From an uncultured Eggerthellaceae bacterium (GTDB lineage: Bacteria > Actinomycetota > Coriobacteriia > Coriobacteriales > Eggerthellaceae), in assembly GCA_910588945.1 (NCBI GenBank), contig CAJUSF010000051.1, positions 14,873 to 78,872 on the forward strand: DNA of 64,000 nucleotides, read 5' to 3'. Positions 18,491 to 27,359 of the stretch are shown here, piece after piece; position 1 is the first letter of the stretch, and each line of letters starts with the position of its first letter. A program made the translations under genes and the position numbers. The notes beneath the pieces were generated by a model. That model saw only the letters and a list, made by a program, of their open reading frames with translations, did not search any database and was not told the DNA's origin.

Positions 18491-19693
18491 CTATTTGATG
18501 ATCTTGGTAACGCGGCCAGAACCGACGGTACGACCACCCTCGCGGATAGCGAACTTCAGGCCCTCTTCCATAGCAACCGGGTGAATGAGCTCGCCGGTGA
18601 TGGTGACGTTGTCGCCAGGCATAACCATCTCGGTGCCCTCCGGAAGATGTGCAACACCGGTGATGTCGGTGGTGCGGAAGTAGAACTGCGGACGATAGCC
18701 ATCGAAGAACGGAGTGTGACGGCCGCCCTCGTCCTTTGTAAGGATGTAAACCTGACCCTCGAACTCAGTGTGAGGTGTAACAGAGCCCGGCTTGCAAAGA
18801 ACCTGGCCACGCTCGATGTCCTCACGCTTGATGCCGCGAAGAAGAACGCCAACGTTGTCGCCAGCCTGTGCCTCGTCGAGCAGCTTACGGAACATCTCGA
18901 TGCCCGTGCATACTGTCTTCTCGGTCGGCTTGATGCCAACGATCTCGATCTCGTCGTTCATGTGAAGAACGCCGCGCTCAACACGACCGGTAGCAACAGT
19001 GCCGCGGCCGGTGATGGTCATGGTGTCCTCGATAGCCATCAGGAACGGCTTGTCGACGTCGCGGTCAGGAGTCGGGATGTAGGAGTCAACTGCCTCCATG
19101 AGCTCCCAGATCTTGTCCTGATAACCCTTGTCACCCTCAAGTGCCTTGAGAGCAGAGCCGCGGATGATCGGGGTGTCGTCTCCCGGGAACTCGTAGCTGT
19201 CGAGAAGCTCGCGAACTTCCATCTCAACGAGCTCGATGAGCTCCTCGTCGTCGACCATGTCGCACTTGTTGAGGAACACTACGATGTAAGGAACGCCAAC
19301 CTGACGAGCCAGAAGGATGTGCTCACGAGTCTGAGCCATTGGGCCGTCGGTAGCAGCGATAACGAGGATCGCACCGTCCATCTGAGCAGCACCGGTGATC
19401 ATGTTCTTGACGTAGTCAGCATGGCCCGGGCAATCAACGTGTGCATAGTGACGTGTGTCTGTCTCATACTCGATGTGAGCGATGGAGATCGTAATGCCGC
19501 GCTCGCGCTCTTCAGGAGCCTTGTCGATGTCCTCGAAAGCTGTGAAGTCAGCGGTTGCGCTGCCGTGAGAACCGTCGTTCTCGGAAAGTGTCTTAGAGAT
19601 AGCAGCTGTGAGCGTGGTCTTGCCATGGTCAACGTGACCGATGGTGCCGATGTTAACATGCGGCTTAGAGCGCTCGAACTTCTCCTTTGCCAT
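18491..19693 (-). CDS. tuf: Elongation factor Tu
   Basis: GTPase that brings aminoacyl-tRNA to the ribosome. G1 motif GHVDHGKT at residues 19-26, G3 DCPGHADYVKNMITG, G4 NKCDMVDD; domains 2 and 3 are complete (RGTVATGRVERG, FRTTDITG). Length 400 aa is normal. Codon use is strongly biased, as expected of a highly expressed gene. It is followed by rpmG and preceded by tRNA genes on the same strand. Confidence 0.99.
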   Translation of the reverse strand: MAKEKFERSKPHVNIGTIGHVDHGKTTLTAAISKTLSENDGSHGSATADFTAFEDIDKAPEERERGITISIAHIEYETDTRHYAHVDCPGHADYVKNMITGAAQMDGAILVIAATDGPMAQTREHILLARQVGVPYIVVFLNKCDMVDDEELIELVEMEVRELLDSYEFPGDDTPIIRGSALKALEGDKGYQDKIWELMEAVDSYIPTPDRDVDKPFLMAIEDTMTITGRGTVATGRVERGVLHMNDEIEIVGIKPTEKTVCTGIEMFRKLLDEAQAGDNVGVLLRGIKREDIERGQVLCKPGSVTPHTEFEGQVYILTKDEGGRHTPFFDGYRPQFYFRTTDITGVAHLPEGTEMVMPGDNVTITGELIHPVAMEEGLKFAIREGGRTVGSGRVTKIIK

Positions 19694-19764
19694 TGTTTGT
19701 CCTCCTTCAAGGAAATAATGAGTATTGCATCAAACGCCCCGCATCGTGCGAGGCGTGAAATTCT

Positions 19765-19841
19765 TGGTAGCGGTGACTGGATTTGAACCAGTGACGCCAC
19801 GGGTATGAACCGTGTGCTCTGACCAACTGAGCTACACCGCC
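19765..19841 (-). tRNA. tRNA-Met (CAT)
   Basis: 77-nt cloverleaf, acceptor GGCGGTG/CACCGCT with a terminal G-T pair, D-arm TAGCTCAGTTGGTCAGA, anticodon loop TTCATAC, encoded CCA. The paired acceptor end and lack of the GGG/CCC anticodon stem favour an elongator. Confidence 0.93.
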
Positions 19842-20011
19842 GTTTTCATCTCTAAGAAGCCCGAATACCGCGTCATGCTCAACTCGATCTCGGTTACGAC
19901 CCCATAAGGTCGCGCCCGTCGATCTCGTTTCGCCTTCCTTGTCTTCGAACTTCTTAGAACGAAAACAACGAACCAGCGGCATATCTAAATGCTTCTCAAT
20001 TGATATAATAA

Positions 20012-20087
20012 TGGAGCCTGCAACCGGACTTGAACCGGTGACCTCTTCGTTACCAACGAAGTGCTCTACCGACTGAGCTATACAGGC
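20012..20087 (-). tRNA. tRNA-Thr (GGT)
   Basis: 76-nt cloverleaf, acceptor GCCTGTA/TGCAGGC, anticodon loop TTGGTAA on a CTTCG/CGAAG stem, T-loop GGTTCAAGTCC, encoded CCA. Confidence 0.95.
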
Positions 20088-20137
20088 ACTTTGATCTCTT
20101 TCATATGATTCATCTACTTCGTCAGACCTCTCGTCGT

Positions 20138-20175
20138 CTGCTCACTCACAGCACAAAGGCTGCTCAATCGCATCC
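20138..20175 (-). repeat. Possible remnant of a class A element
   Basis: About 38 bases between tRNA-Thr and tRNA-Tyr resemble the tip of the class A hairpin: CACAGCACAAAGGCTGCTC here, CACAGCGCGAAGGCTGCTC in the copy near 58830. The shared 5' module is not seen. Could be chance. Confidence 0.35.
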
Positions 20176-20277
20176 GCTCAGGTCCTCCTCGTATCTAAAC
20201 CATTCGAAAGGCTCAAATCTATTTCAAACGCTCCGGACATTTAGCCGGAAGCGATGAAATCTCTCAAAGTGAAGAAA

Positions 20278-20362
20278 TGGTGGGCGCGCTAGGATTCGAA
20301 CCTAGGTAGGCATAGCCAACGGGTTTACAGCCCGTCCCCTTTAACCACTCGGGCACACGCCC
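20278..20362 (-). tRNA. tRNA-Tyr (GTA)
   Basis: 85-nt tRNA with a long variable arm (class II), acceptor GGGCGTG/CGCGCCC, anticodon loop CTGTAAA, T-loop GGTTCGAATCC, encoded CCA. Last of a spaced Tyr-Thr-Met cluster upstream of tuf. Confidence 0.96.
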
Positions 20363-20665
20363 ATTTCGGCACTATCGATTCAGATGTGTATCTACAAAGC
20401 ATTGTAAATGATACATCAGAATCTTCAAATTTCCATGTGCAGTTTTCAAGTTGCCACTGCGACTTTTCCCTATCTGGTTAAAGTCGAGCGTTTGGAATGA
20501 TACGCTAGCAAAATCAAGGTGTCAACCATTAACACGCCTCCGGGTGTATCCATTCGATAACATGTGCTAAACCAAAGGTGAGCGCGAGGGCTCCCGCTCA
20601 TATATTAGAGTAGAATCCTCTTTATCAAAAACCATCGTCCATCGGCTATAAAAGGAGAACTCATT

Positions 20666-21838
20666 ATGTTTAAAGCCATAGAGATCGCCAATGATATCCA
20701 CTGGGTCGGCGCGCTGGAATGGAATGAACGATACATTCATGGTTTCAGCATGCCCAAAGGCTCCACAAATAACGCATATCTAATCATGGATGAGAAAATC
20801 ACATTGATCGACACATGCATGGGAGGTCTTTCCAAAGAACTGATCGAGCGCATTTCCGATGTTGTGGATCCGGCCGATATTTCTTATATCATCTCGAACC
20901 ATAGCGAAAAGGACCACGCGGGCGCAATTAGTAGTCTTATCGAAGTTGCACCTAATGCCGCTATTGTCACGAGTATGCCCAAAGGGCTCGCTATCCTTAA
21001 AAAATATTACGGCGAGGATAGAGAATTCATCCCTGTGAAGAGCGGCGATGTTCTCAACATAGGCAAACGCGATCTCACGTTTATCCACACACCAATGGTT
21101 CACTGGCCGGACAATATGGTCACCTACTCTCCCACCGACAAGATTCTTTTCTCCAATGACGCCTTCGGGCAGTTCATTGCTACGAGCAAGCGATTCGATG
21201 ACGAGGTGGATGTGACCGAGATTTGTCGTTTCGCGAAGAAATACTTCGCCAATATCGTTGCACCGTTCAAGAAGCAGACCCTGCGCGCGCTTGACGCTGT
21301 GGATGGCCTAGATATCGACATGATCGCGCCATCACATGGCATCATCTGGCGCTCGCATGTGAGCGATATCATCAAGCTGTATCGAACTTGGTGTGCAGCC
21401 GATCCAACAGATTCGGCGGTCGTGGTGTACTCAACCATGTATGACTCCACGAAACGTCTTGCTGAAGCGGCATGCGAGGCATTCATCCAAAAAGGGCTCG
21501 ATACACGTCTCTACGATCTGGATATCTCGGATATATCCGACATCATGACAGATGTGATGGACGCGAAATACCTCGCCGTCGGCTCGCCTACCCACAACAA
21601 CACCGTGCTTCCGCCTATGGGACAGTTCCTTACTTATTTGAAAGGGCTCGCACCAAAAGGCAGAACTGGCATAGCGTTTGGCTCATACGGATGGGCGGCT
21701 GCTGGCGCAAAAGAGATTACCGAGACATTGCAAAAAGCCGGATATGATACGCCGCTAGATACTTTCACATGCGAATGGAACACTGACAAGTCCGACGAGA
21801 ATGCCCTCTACGACCAGATAAGCGCACTCGTATCATAG
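20666..21838 (+). CDS. fprA: Flavo-diiron protein (FprA-type oxygen/NO reductase)
   Basis: A 390-aa two-domain enzyme that reduces O2 to water and/or NO to N2O in anaerobes. The N-terminal metallo-beta-lactamase-like domain has the diiron ligand run NHSEKDHAG (H79, E81, D83, H84), with further His in VHWPDN and PSHGIIW. The C-terminal flavodoxin domain (about 250-390) carries YSTMYDSTKRLAEA and FGSYGWAAAGAKE for FMN. No rubredoxin domain is fused or adjacent, so its electron donor is encoded elsewhere. AAAAGGAG precedes the ATG. Monocistronic. Confidence 0.95.
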   Translation: MFKAIEIANDIHWVGALEWNERYIHGFSMPKGSTNNAYLIMDEKITLIDTCMGGLSKELIERISDVVDPADISYIISNHSEKDHAGAISSLIEVAPNAAIVTSMPKGLAILKKYYGEDREFIPVKSGDVLNIGKRDLTFIHTPMVHWPDNMVTYSPTDKILFSNDAFGQFIATSKRFDDEVDVTEICRFAKKYFANIVAPFKKQTLRALDAVDGLDIDMIAPSHGIIWRSHVSDIIKLYRTWCAADPTDSAVVVYSTMYDSTKRLAEAACEAFIQKGLDTRLYDLDISDISDIMTDVMDAKYLAVGSPTHNNTVLPPMGQFLTYLKGLAPKGRTGIAFGSYGWAAAGAKEITETLQKAGYDTPLDTFTCEWNTDKSDENALYDQISALVS

Positions 21839-21962
21839 GCTGCTTGCTTCGAAGAGCTCTCCCCTTTATTTTTCTTCGATCCATTATGCAAGCTGACATA
21901 ACAGCGAAAACCTTCGGACCAGCCATTCACTTCCAATGATCCACTTCGCAACACAAAACAAC

Positions 21963-21992
21963 GCGACCCTCTGAAATGTTTCAGAGGGTCGC
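21963..21992. terminator. 14-bp perfect palindrome between convergent genes
   Basis: Arms GCGACCCTCTGAAA (21963-21976) and TTTCAGAGGGTCGC (21979-21992) with a 2-nt loop. A T-rich stretch follows on the minus strand (GTTGTTTTG), so it terminates the NlpC/P60 gene and perhaps fprA from the other side. Confidence 0.8.
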
Positions 21993-22030
21993 ATCGCATT
22001 AACGCCACTCGATATGATTTAAATGGCTTG

Positions 22031-23146
22031 TTAGTATCTCACAAAGAACATATTGCTCGGCACCGGAGCAACACAAACTCTTTTCCCCGGACTTGGAGCA
22101 TGAATCATCTGACCATTACCAATATAGACACCGGTGTGTGTCCAGCGGATGCAAATATCTCCCGGAATTGGGTCAGTAACCTGTGTCCAGTTGTAAATAG
22201 AGTAAGTGGTCCAGTGACGCTTGTTCGTTCCCATAATGCAATAGCCCACAAGACCAGAACAATCATATGAGTTCGGCCCGACCGCTCCCCACACATAGGG
22301 AAGACCGATACAGCTTTGTGCGCGTGCAACTATAGTCGCACCGTCAACCGTCTGCGGCTTGGAGTTGTTGACACCGCCCTTGCCGCCGCCGGTATTACCG
22401 CCGCTGTTGCCGCTACCACCGCTGTTACCCGTCGATGCCGCCGCAGCTGCAGCTGCTGCACGGGCACGAGCCTCAGCTTGGCGCTGCTCCTCGAGACGAC
22501 GCGCTTCCTCCTCTTGACGGAGAAGCTCTTCAGCCTCCGCCGAAAGTGCATCGTAGGTTGCCTGCATCTCATCGACGAGCTGCTGCGCCTGCTGCTGTAT
22601 CGCCTTCGCCTCTTCGGCCTTTTGAGCAGCAACCGCCTCTTGCTCGGCATAGACGGCTTTCTGCGCTTCAACATCGCTGCGCAGCTGCTTGGTATCCTCG
22701 ACCATCTTCGTATCGGATTCGTTCATATCCTCAAGAACGCCCCAGTTGGTGGAAAACGCCTGGAAGGATGTCGCTCCGAGAAGCATGTCAATAAAGGATA
22801 GCGAACCTGAACGATACATCGAACGCGCGCGGGTGCCGAGCTGTTCCTGAAGGGATTCGATTTGCTCGTTAGCCTCGTCGATGCGCTCCTGTGCCTCGTC
22901 CATCTTGGCCTGCGCGCTCTCTTGCTCAAACAGCGCCTCGCCATAGTCGGCCGACGCCTCGTCAAGCTGCTCCTCAAGAGTTCCAAGCTTTTCGAGCGCC
23001 TGTTGCGCTTCTGCCCTCTTCTGGGCTGAGGTGACCGCATATGCTTCAACAGGTGATGTAAGAGATCCTGCTGCGATGGCTGTTGCTCCTGCAACAGCGC
23101 CTGCGGTAATGAATGAACGTCTGCTTATGCTCTGTTCATGCTTTTT
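22031..23146 (-). CDS. Coiled-coil NlpC/P60 peptidoglycan hydrolase
   Basis: A 371-aa exported hydrolase. The N-terminus SISRRSFITAGAVAGA is a twin-arginine-like signal with cleavage after VEAYA. Residues about 40-235 are a long Ala/Glu/Gln coiled coil with a conserved kink segment (LGTRARSMYRSGSLSFIDML); a Gly/Asn/Ser linker follows; the C-terminal NlpC/P60 domain holds the catalytic Cys in YDCSG. This layout matches RipA/PcsB-type hydrolases whose coiled coil restrains the catalytic domain until FtsX or a similar partner acts. ATG 23146 is chosen for the GGAGG nine bases upstream. Close paralogue of the gene at 25774-26889. Confidence 0.9.
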   Translation of the reverse strand, partial: KKHEQSISRRSFITAGAVAGATAIAAGSLTSPVEAYAVTSAQKRAEAQQALEKLGTLEEQLDEASADYGEALFEQESAQAKMDEAQERIDEANEQIESLQEQLGTRARSMYRSGSLSFIDMLLGATSFQAFSTNWGVLEDMNESDTKMVEDTKQLRSDVEAQKAVYAEQEAVAAQKAEEAKAIQQQAQQLVDEMQATYDALSAEAEELLRQEEEARRLEEQRQAEARARAAAAAAAASTGNSGGSGNSGGNTGGGKGGVNNSKPQTVDGATIVARAQSCIGLPYVWGAVGPNSYDCSGLVGYCIMGTNKRHWTTYSIYNWTQVTDPIPGDICIRWTHTGVYIGNGQMIHAPSPGKRVCVAPVPSNMFFVRY

Positions 23147-23644
23147 CATCGGTGATGCCTCCAAATGATCAGCACGTGGTGTGTTTTTCAAGCTTATGAG
23201 CTATGAATAGTAACACTACATATCCCGAGTGAAATATGCATTTTTTGAGGATATGAAGCGCTTGCTCGGAAAAGCACAACATATTGTATCGAACAGGCTT
23301 TGGCCCCACAAACCATCAATCAAATGTGGAGTAAAGATGAATCAGTAATGCGCTCATCTTCACAAATATATAGCGAAAATGGTCTTGAGAAGAGGTTCAA
23401 CTGCATCAAAGAAGGTCTGCAAAAGACGCTCTAATTGAGCACCGCCGGGCACCGGGCGCAAAATGCAGCAATCAGCATGCGGACTAAAAAGAATGACGCA
23501 CAATCTTTCAGTATAATACGCTGGCCTTTTTCCGTATGAAGATGACAGCAAGCCGTTATATAATCGCTTTACAAAACACTGTTAGGCATATACCGCAAAC
23601 ACACCATAAAACGCGCAACACAACGGTCTTACGCCATTTGGAAC
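23147..23644. other. Divergent promoter region, no gene seen
   Basis: AT-rich spacer between the divergent hydrolase genes. A TATAAT at 23559-23564 could be a -10 box for the plus-strand serine hydrolase, but no good -35 box is paired with it. No repeat element recognised. Confidence 0.4.
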
Positions 23645-25603
23645 ATGACAGGTATTGATCCACGCTATCACACGGAACTGTCGTTTTCTGGAGGAAGCTT
23701 GACCACGGAACCCTCGCATAGGAACAATAGGGATATGCCCGGCCACCGGCGCGCAAGCCGCTCGGCGAGCAGTCCTTTCGAGCGCGACCGTTCAGGCGCA
23801 AGCAGAAGAGACGCTCGGATGCATCCCGATCGTCCAAACACGCAACAGCGAAAACCCCAGGGCTCAGACAGAATCCCCTCCAATCACAAAAGCCCTCGAA
23901 ACCCAGTGCTTAATTTCGACGACCGCGGGAGATCCGCGAAACGTAATCAACATGCCGACCCCGATCGTCGAAGTGACCGATCGCGTCACGTTGGACCTGA
24001 GCGTCATCGATCAAATGCAGCCATGAGCGAGCGTCCTCGACGGACTAAGCATAATGATATAAGAGACACTTCACGTCGCGTTGACCCAAGAAAGCCTGCC
24101 ACCGCCCGCACGCAGCCCAAACGCGGCCGCAGTTCATCCAACAGCCGCGCTGTAGATACCTACCGCCAACCCAAAGCCCAAGGCGGACGCACTCTTCACT
24201 CAAAAACACGAAACGCTATGAAGAGCGCACGGGGGCCATACGGCACATCGATGCAAACACCGCCGTTCGGCGGCTCGGCCAAAGCGCTTGGAGCAGAAAT
24301 ATCGCCTAAACACAGCGTTACCACATGGATCAAGCGCTTTGTGATCCTGTTTGCCATCTTAGCTTTAGCATGGGCGCTCATAAATCTGTTCACTGCAACT
24401 CCGTCAGCCGATCAAGATATCGCAGAAGGAGAAACACAGAGACACTTCGATATCGACCCTGCATTGTTCGTCGACTCACGTCTTGCTTCGTATGCGTCTT
24501 TTGAGAATCTCGATCCAAAGGACCTCGACGTGATACCCGAGACCACCGAGGTGACAGGATTCACACTGTCAGAGCAACAAGACAACGCTGCGCCTGTTAT
24601 AAGTGAAAAAAATGCAGTGGCGCTTCAAAGTGCGCTTGAGCCGTTCACGAGCCGCGATATGAAGGTCGGGTTCGCCTTCATGGATATCGAGACAGGACGC
24701 GGATTTGCCTATAACATCGATGATGCTATCTACGGTGCAAGTTCGTTTAAAGGTCCGTTTTGCGCGTACTACGCCTCCACTTATATAGACAACGGCTATG
24801 TCAACCTCTCCAAGGTTAGCGACAACCTGTTCAACACGATTGTCTACTCCAACAATCTTTCCTACTGGAACCTACGAAAGAATGTGGATGACAGCGACGT
24901 GGCCAGCTGGCTAGCAACGCTCGGAATAGATACAGATGTTGCATATGATACGAGCTACCCGACCTACACGGTGCGCGATTCTGCAAAACTCTGGTTGGCA
25001 GTGCATGATTATCTTGAAGATGACACCTCCGCCGCAAAACAGCTACGTAAATTCTTCTCAAACACGGAGACATCTTTTCTGCGGCGCGCGCTGTGTAACC
25101 CCAATGAGGACACGAGCGACATTGATGATTATGACAAAGGCGATGGAAGCGCAGATGCAAATGAGCTTTTCGCCGTCGAAGATGAAAGCGACACCGATGA
25201 GAATACTGCCACAACGCTTGTGAGCGATAGTGATGATGGCGGTGAGATCTTGATCGAACCCGCAAATGAGAATCTACAACCGAATTCAGTAATAGCCGAA
25301 TATACTTCAGCAGATGGGCGAATATCGGTTGTCGAGTATCCGTTCTTGAACGAAGCCGCGCGGACGATAGAAGACTCTGTAAACAACATCGGAAGCCAGA
25401 ATATTAGCGTGTATGACAAAGCCGGATGGTATCCACGTGATGAGAATGATGTATCGGCCATGGTCGATGCAGGAATCGTTGAGTGCAACGGCCGCGACTT
25501 TCTTCTATGCGCCATGACCGAAATGTCTTGGAGCTCTCCAAACAGAAAGACCTTCGAAGACCTTATCAAAGCGATATTCGATACACGCGAAAACCTTGCG
25601 TAG
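23645..25603 (+). CDS. Membrane-anchored serine hydrolase, class A beta-lactamase fold
   Basis: A 652-aa protein with three parts: a highly basic, disordered cytoplasmic tail rich in Arg, Ser and Pro (1-225), one membrane helix (about 229-249), and an extracytoplasmic beta-lactamase-like domain. The active-site SxxK is S366-S-F-K369 in GASSFKGPF, and an S-x-N-like motif is in YSNNLS. An Asp/Glu-rich insertion (about 485-540) interrupts the domain. Such proteins may be D,D-peptidases or lipoprotein/wall hydrolases; antibiotic resistance is not implied. The start is uncertain: the ATG at 23645 has a weak site and MPGHRR at 23735 is an alternative. It sits between two NlpC/P60 paralogues. Confidence 0.75.
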   Translation: MTGIDPRYHTELSFSGGSLTTEPSHRNNRDMPGHRRASRSASSPFERDRSGASRRDARMHPDRPNTQQRKPQGSDRIPSNHKSPRNPVLNFDDRGRSAKRNQHADPDRRSDRSRHVGPERHRSNAAMSERPRRTKHNDIRDTSRRVDPRKPATARTQPKRGRSSSNSRAVDTYRQPKAQGGRTLHSKTRNAMKSARGPYGTSMQTPPFGGSAKALGAEISPKHSVTTWIKRFVILFAILALAWALINLFTATPSADQDIAEGETQRHFDIDPALFVDSRLASYASFENLDPKDLDVIPETTEVTGFTLSEQQDNAAPVISEKNAVALQSALEPFTSRDMKVGFAFMDIETGRGFAYNIDDAIYGASSFKGPFCAYYASTYIDNGYVNLSKVSDNLFNTIVYSNNLSYWNLRKNVDDSDVASWLATLGIDTDVAYDTSYPTYTVRDSAKLWLAVHDYLEDDTSAAKQLRKFFSNTETSFLRRALCNPNEDTSDIDDYDKGDGSADANELFAVEDESDTDENTATTLVSDSDDGGEILIEPANENLQPNSVIAEYTSADGRISVVEYPFLNEAARTIEDSVNNIGSQNISVYDKAGWYPRDENDVSAMVDAGIVECNGRDFLLCAMTEMSWSSPNRKTFEDLIKAIFDTRENLA

Positions 25604-25715
25604 GGCTTTCAAGCTAGCGGTGCAAGATTGCCATCCATGCTGTCCACGCGATAAGCGCCATACCCGGATTTTGCACAACAATATCCCAGCAAGAAACTGT
25701 AGAAGAGTCAGAACA

Positions 25716-25746
25716 CAAAAAGGAGCGCCTGCAAGCGCAGACGCTC
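25716..25746 (-). terminator. Rho-independent terminator of the second coiled-coil hydrolase
   Basis: Ten-base stem with one mismatch (GAGCGCCTGC 25723-25732, GCAGACGCTC 25737-25746), 4-nt loop, and CTTTTTG on the minus strand. It lies 27 bases past the stop codon. Confidence 0.85.
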
Positions 25747-25773
25747 TTGATTCGCGATTCGTGCAGTAATGAC

Positions 25774-26889
25774 TTAGCGATAGCGCTTGTAGGTAGCAGC
25801 GCCAAGGCCTGATTCGCACCAGCTAACAGCTGCTTCTACTACCTTGCCCTTGGACAAAGAAGCGTGAACCATCATGCCGCCGCCAACGTAGAGGCCCACA
25901 TGACCTGGCCACCATACGATATCACCGGCCTGAGCGTTGGCCTTCGATACATTGGGGTATGAAGCCATGGTGCCCGTTGTTCCAAGCTTTCTGCCCGTCT
26001 GCCCAGTGAGACAATAACTAACAAAACCCGAGCAATCAAAGCTTTTAGGACCGCCGCCACCTGAAACATAAGGTATACCAATGCAGCTATATGCACGGCT
26101 AATCGCATCGCTACCACCGATCACAGGAAGATTATCCCCCGATGAGGTGTTGCTATTGTTCGGCTTAGAACTCGTGTTGGGGCGAGTATTCGTACCGGTA
26201 TTAGCAATCGTACCATTAGCAGCCGCAGCCTCAGCAGCCTGCTGCCTTGCAGCCTCTTCAGCTGCAACGAGCGCAGCTGCCTCAGCAGAAAGAGAATTGT
26301 AGGTTGCCTGCATTTCGCTCTGGAGCGCCTCGGTGGAGTTCTTCACCTCTTCGGCCTCAGCCGCCTTCTTAGCCGCCTGCTGCTCTTGCTCAGCATAGAC
26401 TGCCTTCTGCTCTTCCACCTCGACGCGAAGGTCCTTCGTTTCCTGAACCATCTGCGCATCGGATTCGTTCATGTCGTTCAGGATCCCCCAGTTCTGGGTG
26501 AAAGCCTGAAATGTAGTGGCTCCGAGTAGCAAATCAAGGAAGGATGTAGAGCCTGTACGATACATGCTTTTCGCGCGTGTGCCCAACTGATCCTGAAGAT
26601 CGCTTATGCGTGCCGTGGCTTCATCTATCCTGCCTTGAGCTTCATCCATAGCCGCTTTGGCCTGTTCCTGCTCATATGATGCCATCTCGAAGTCGTATTC
26701 AGCTTGGTTAAGTTTCGCGTTGACCGAATCCAGCTTATCGAGCGCCGCAGCGGCCTCTGCCTTCTTCTCGGCTGCCGTAGCGCCGAATGCCTGCATGGGG
26801 TTCCAAGTGAGAAGTGCAGCGGATGCGCCCATAACAGCCATTCCGCCTACGAATGCGCGCCTTGTGAGCGCAGTTGAATGCTCATTCAT
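25774..26889 (-). CDS. Coiled-coil NlpC/P60 peptidoglycan hydrolase, second paralogue
   Basis: Also 371 aa and the same architecture as the 22031-23146 product: twin-arginine-like N-terminus (LTRRAFVGGMAVMG), coiled coil about 35-215 with the matching LGTRAKSMYRTGSTSFLDLL kink, an Asn/Thr/Ser linker, and a C-terminal NlpC/P60 domain with FDCSG and the HVGLYVG His. The linkers differ (Asn/Thr-rich here, Gly-rich there) and the catalytic domains have diverged, so they may act on different wall sites or at different times. GGGAGG lies about twelve bases before the ATG. A terminator follows. Confidence 0.9.
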   Translation of the reverse strand: MNEHSTALTRRAFVGGMAVMGASAALLTWNPMQAFGATAAEKKAEAAAALDKLDSVNAKLNQAEYDFEMASYEQEQAKAAMDEAQGRIDEATARISDLQDQLGTRAKSMYRTGSTSFLDLLLGATTFQAFTQNWGILNDMNESDAQMVQETKDLRVEVEEQKAVYAEQEQQAAKKAAEAEEVKNSTEALQSEMQATYNSLSAEAAALVAAEEAARQQAAEAAAANGTIANTGTNTRPNTSSKPNNSNTSSGDNLPVIGGSDAISRAYSCIGIPYVSGGGGPKSFDCSGFVSYCLTGQTGRKLGTTGTMASYPNVSKANAQAGDIVWWPGHVGLYVGGGMMVHASLSKGKVVEAAVSWCESGLGAATYKRYR

Positions 26890-27094
26890 CAGTTAAGAAA
26901 ACCTCCCTAGATTGAGCACGTTTGTTTCTTAACAATAGTTCATGACACTATAGCACGTTTGATCTGCAGACGCAAAGCCGGAATGTCTTATACACAAACC
27001 AAAGAATGCTGCTAATACGGAGCAAAAAATAATACGGACTCCCTTGAAGGGGAAGCCAATGAATAAGATCAATCAGAACTCTAGGTAAACGACA

Positions 27095-27321
27095 GATTGT
27101 CGCAGAAAAAGCGAGCGGCATATCCAGTGGTTCAGATTTGCAGGAAAGACCGACTAGATATGCCTCGCCACACGGCACACTTGAACAACCGAAAATATTG
27201 AATCGATTATTCAAGTGTGCCGTTGTAAGAACTTGCACCTAAAGGCACCACCTCGCATGCATAGAGATTATTCTATGCTCGGGTCGAGCGGCGAAGACGA
27301 ACCGCTGAAATGTCGCACAGC
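27095..27321 (+). repeat. Structured dispersed element, class C, copy 3 (expanded)
   Basis: A diverged 5' module (TTGTCGCAGAAAAAGCGAG) leads into GCGGCATATCCAGTGGTTCA, and the 3' arm is GACGAACCGCTGAAATGTCGC, ending CACAGCGTCG. The hairpin tip is about 100 nt longer than in the other class C copies. It contains two more hairpins: a 13-bp perfect arm pair (CGGCACACTTGAA 27173-27185 with 27210-27222) and GCATAGA/TCTATGC (27259-27278). The rest of 26890-27094 shows no gene and probably holds the hydrolase promoter. Confidence 0.75.
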
Positions 27322-27338
27322 GTCGATTCATTTTCGAC
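27322..27338. terminator. Short palindrome at the 3' end of element C3
   Basis: GTCGA/TCGAC arms around a 7-nt loop, overlapping the GCGTC end of the element and 21 bases from the putP stop. Weaker than the palindromes beside the other elements. Confidence 0.35.
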
Positions 27339-27359
27339 AGCCGCTTGAAACCGCCGAAA

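Noticed and set aside
20390..20520. Another element 5' module (TTTTCAAGTTGCCACTGCGAC)
   Set aside because: Resembles the module over about 15 bases only, with no hairpin or GCGTCA end following.
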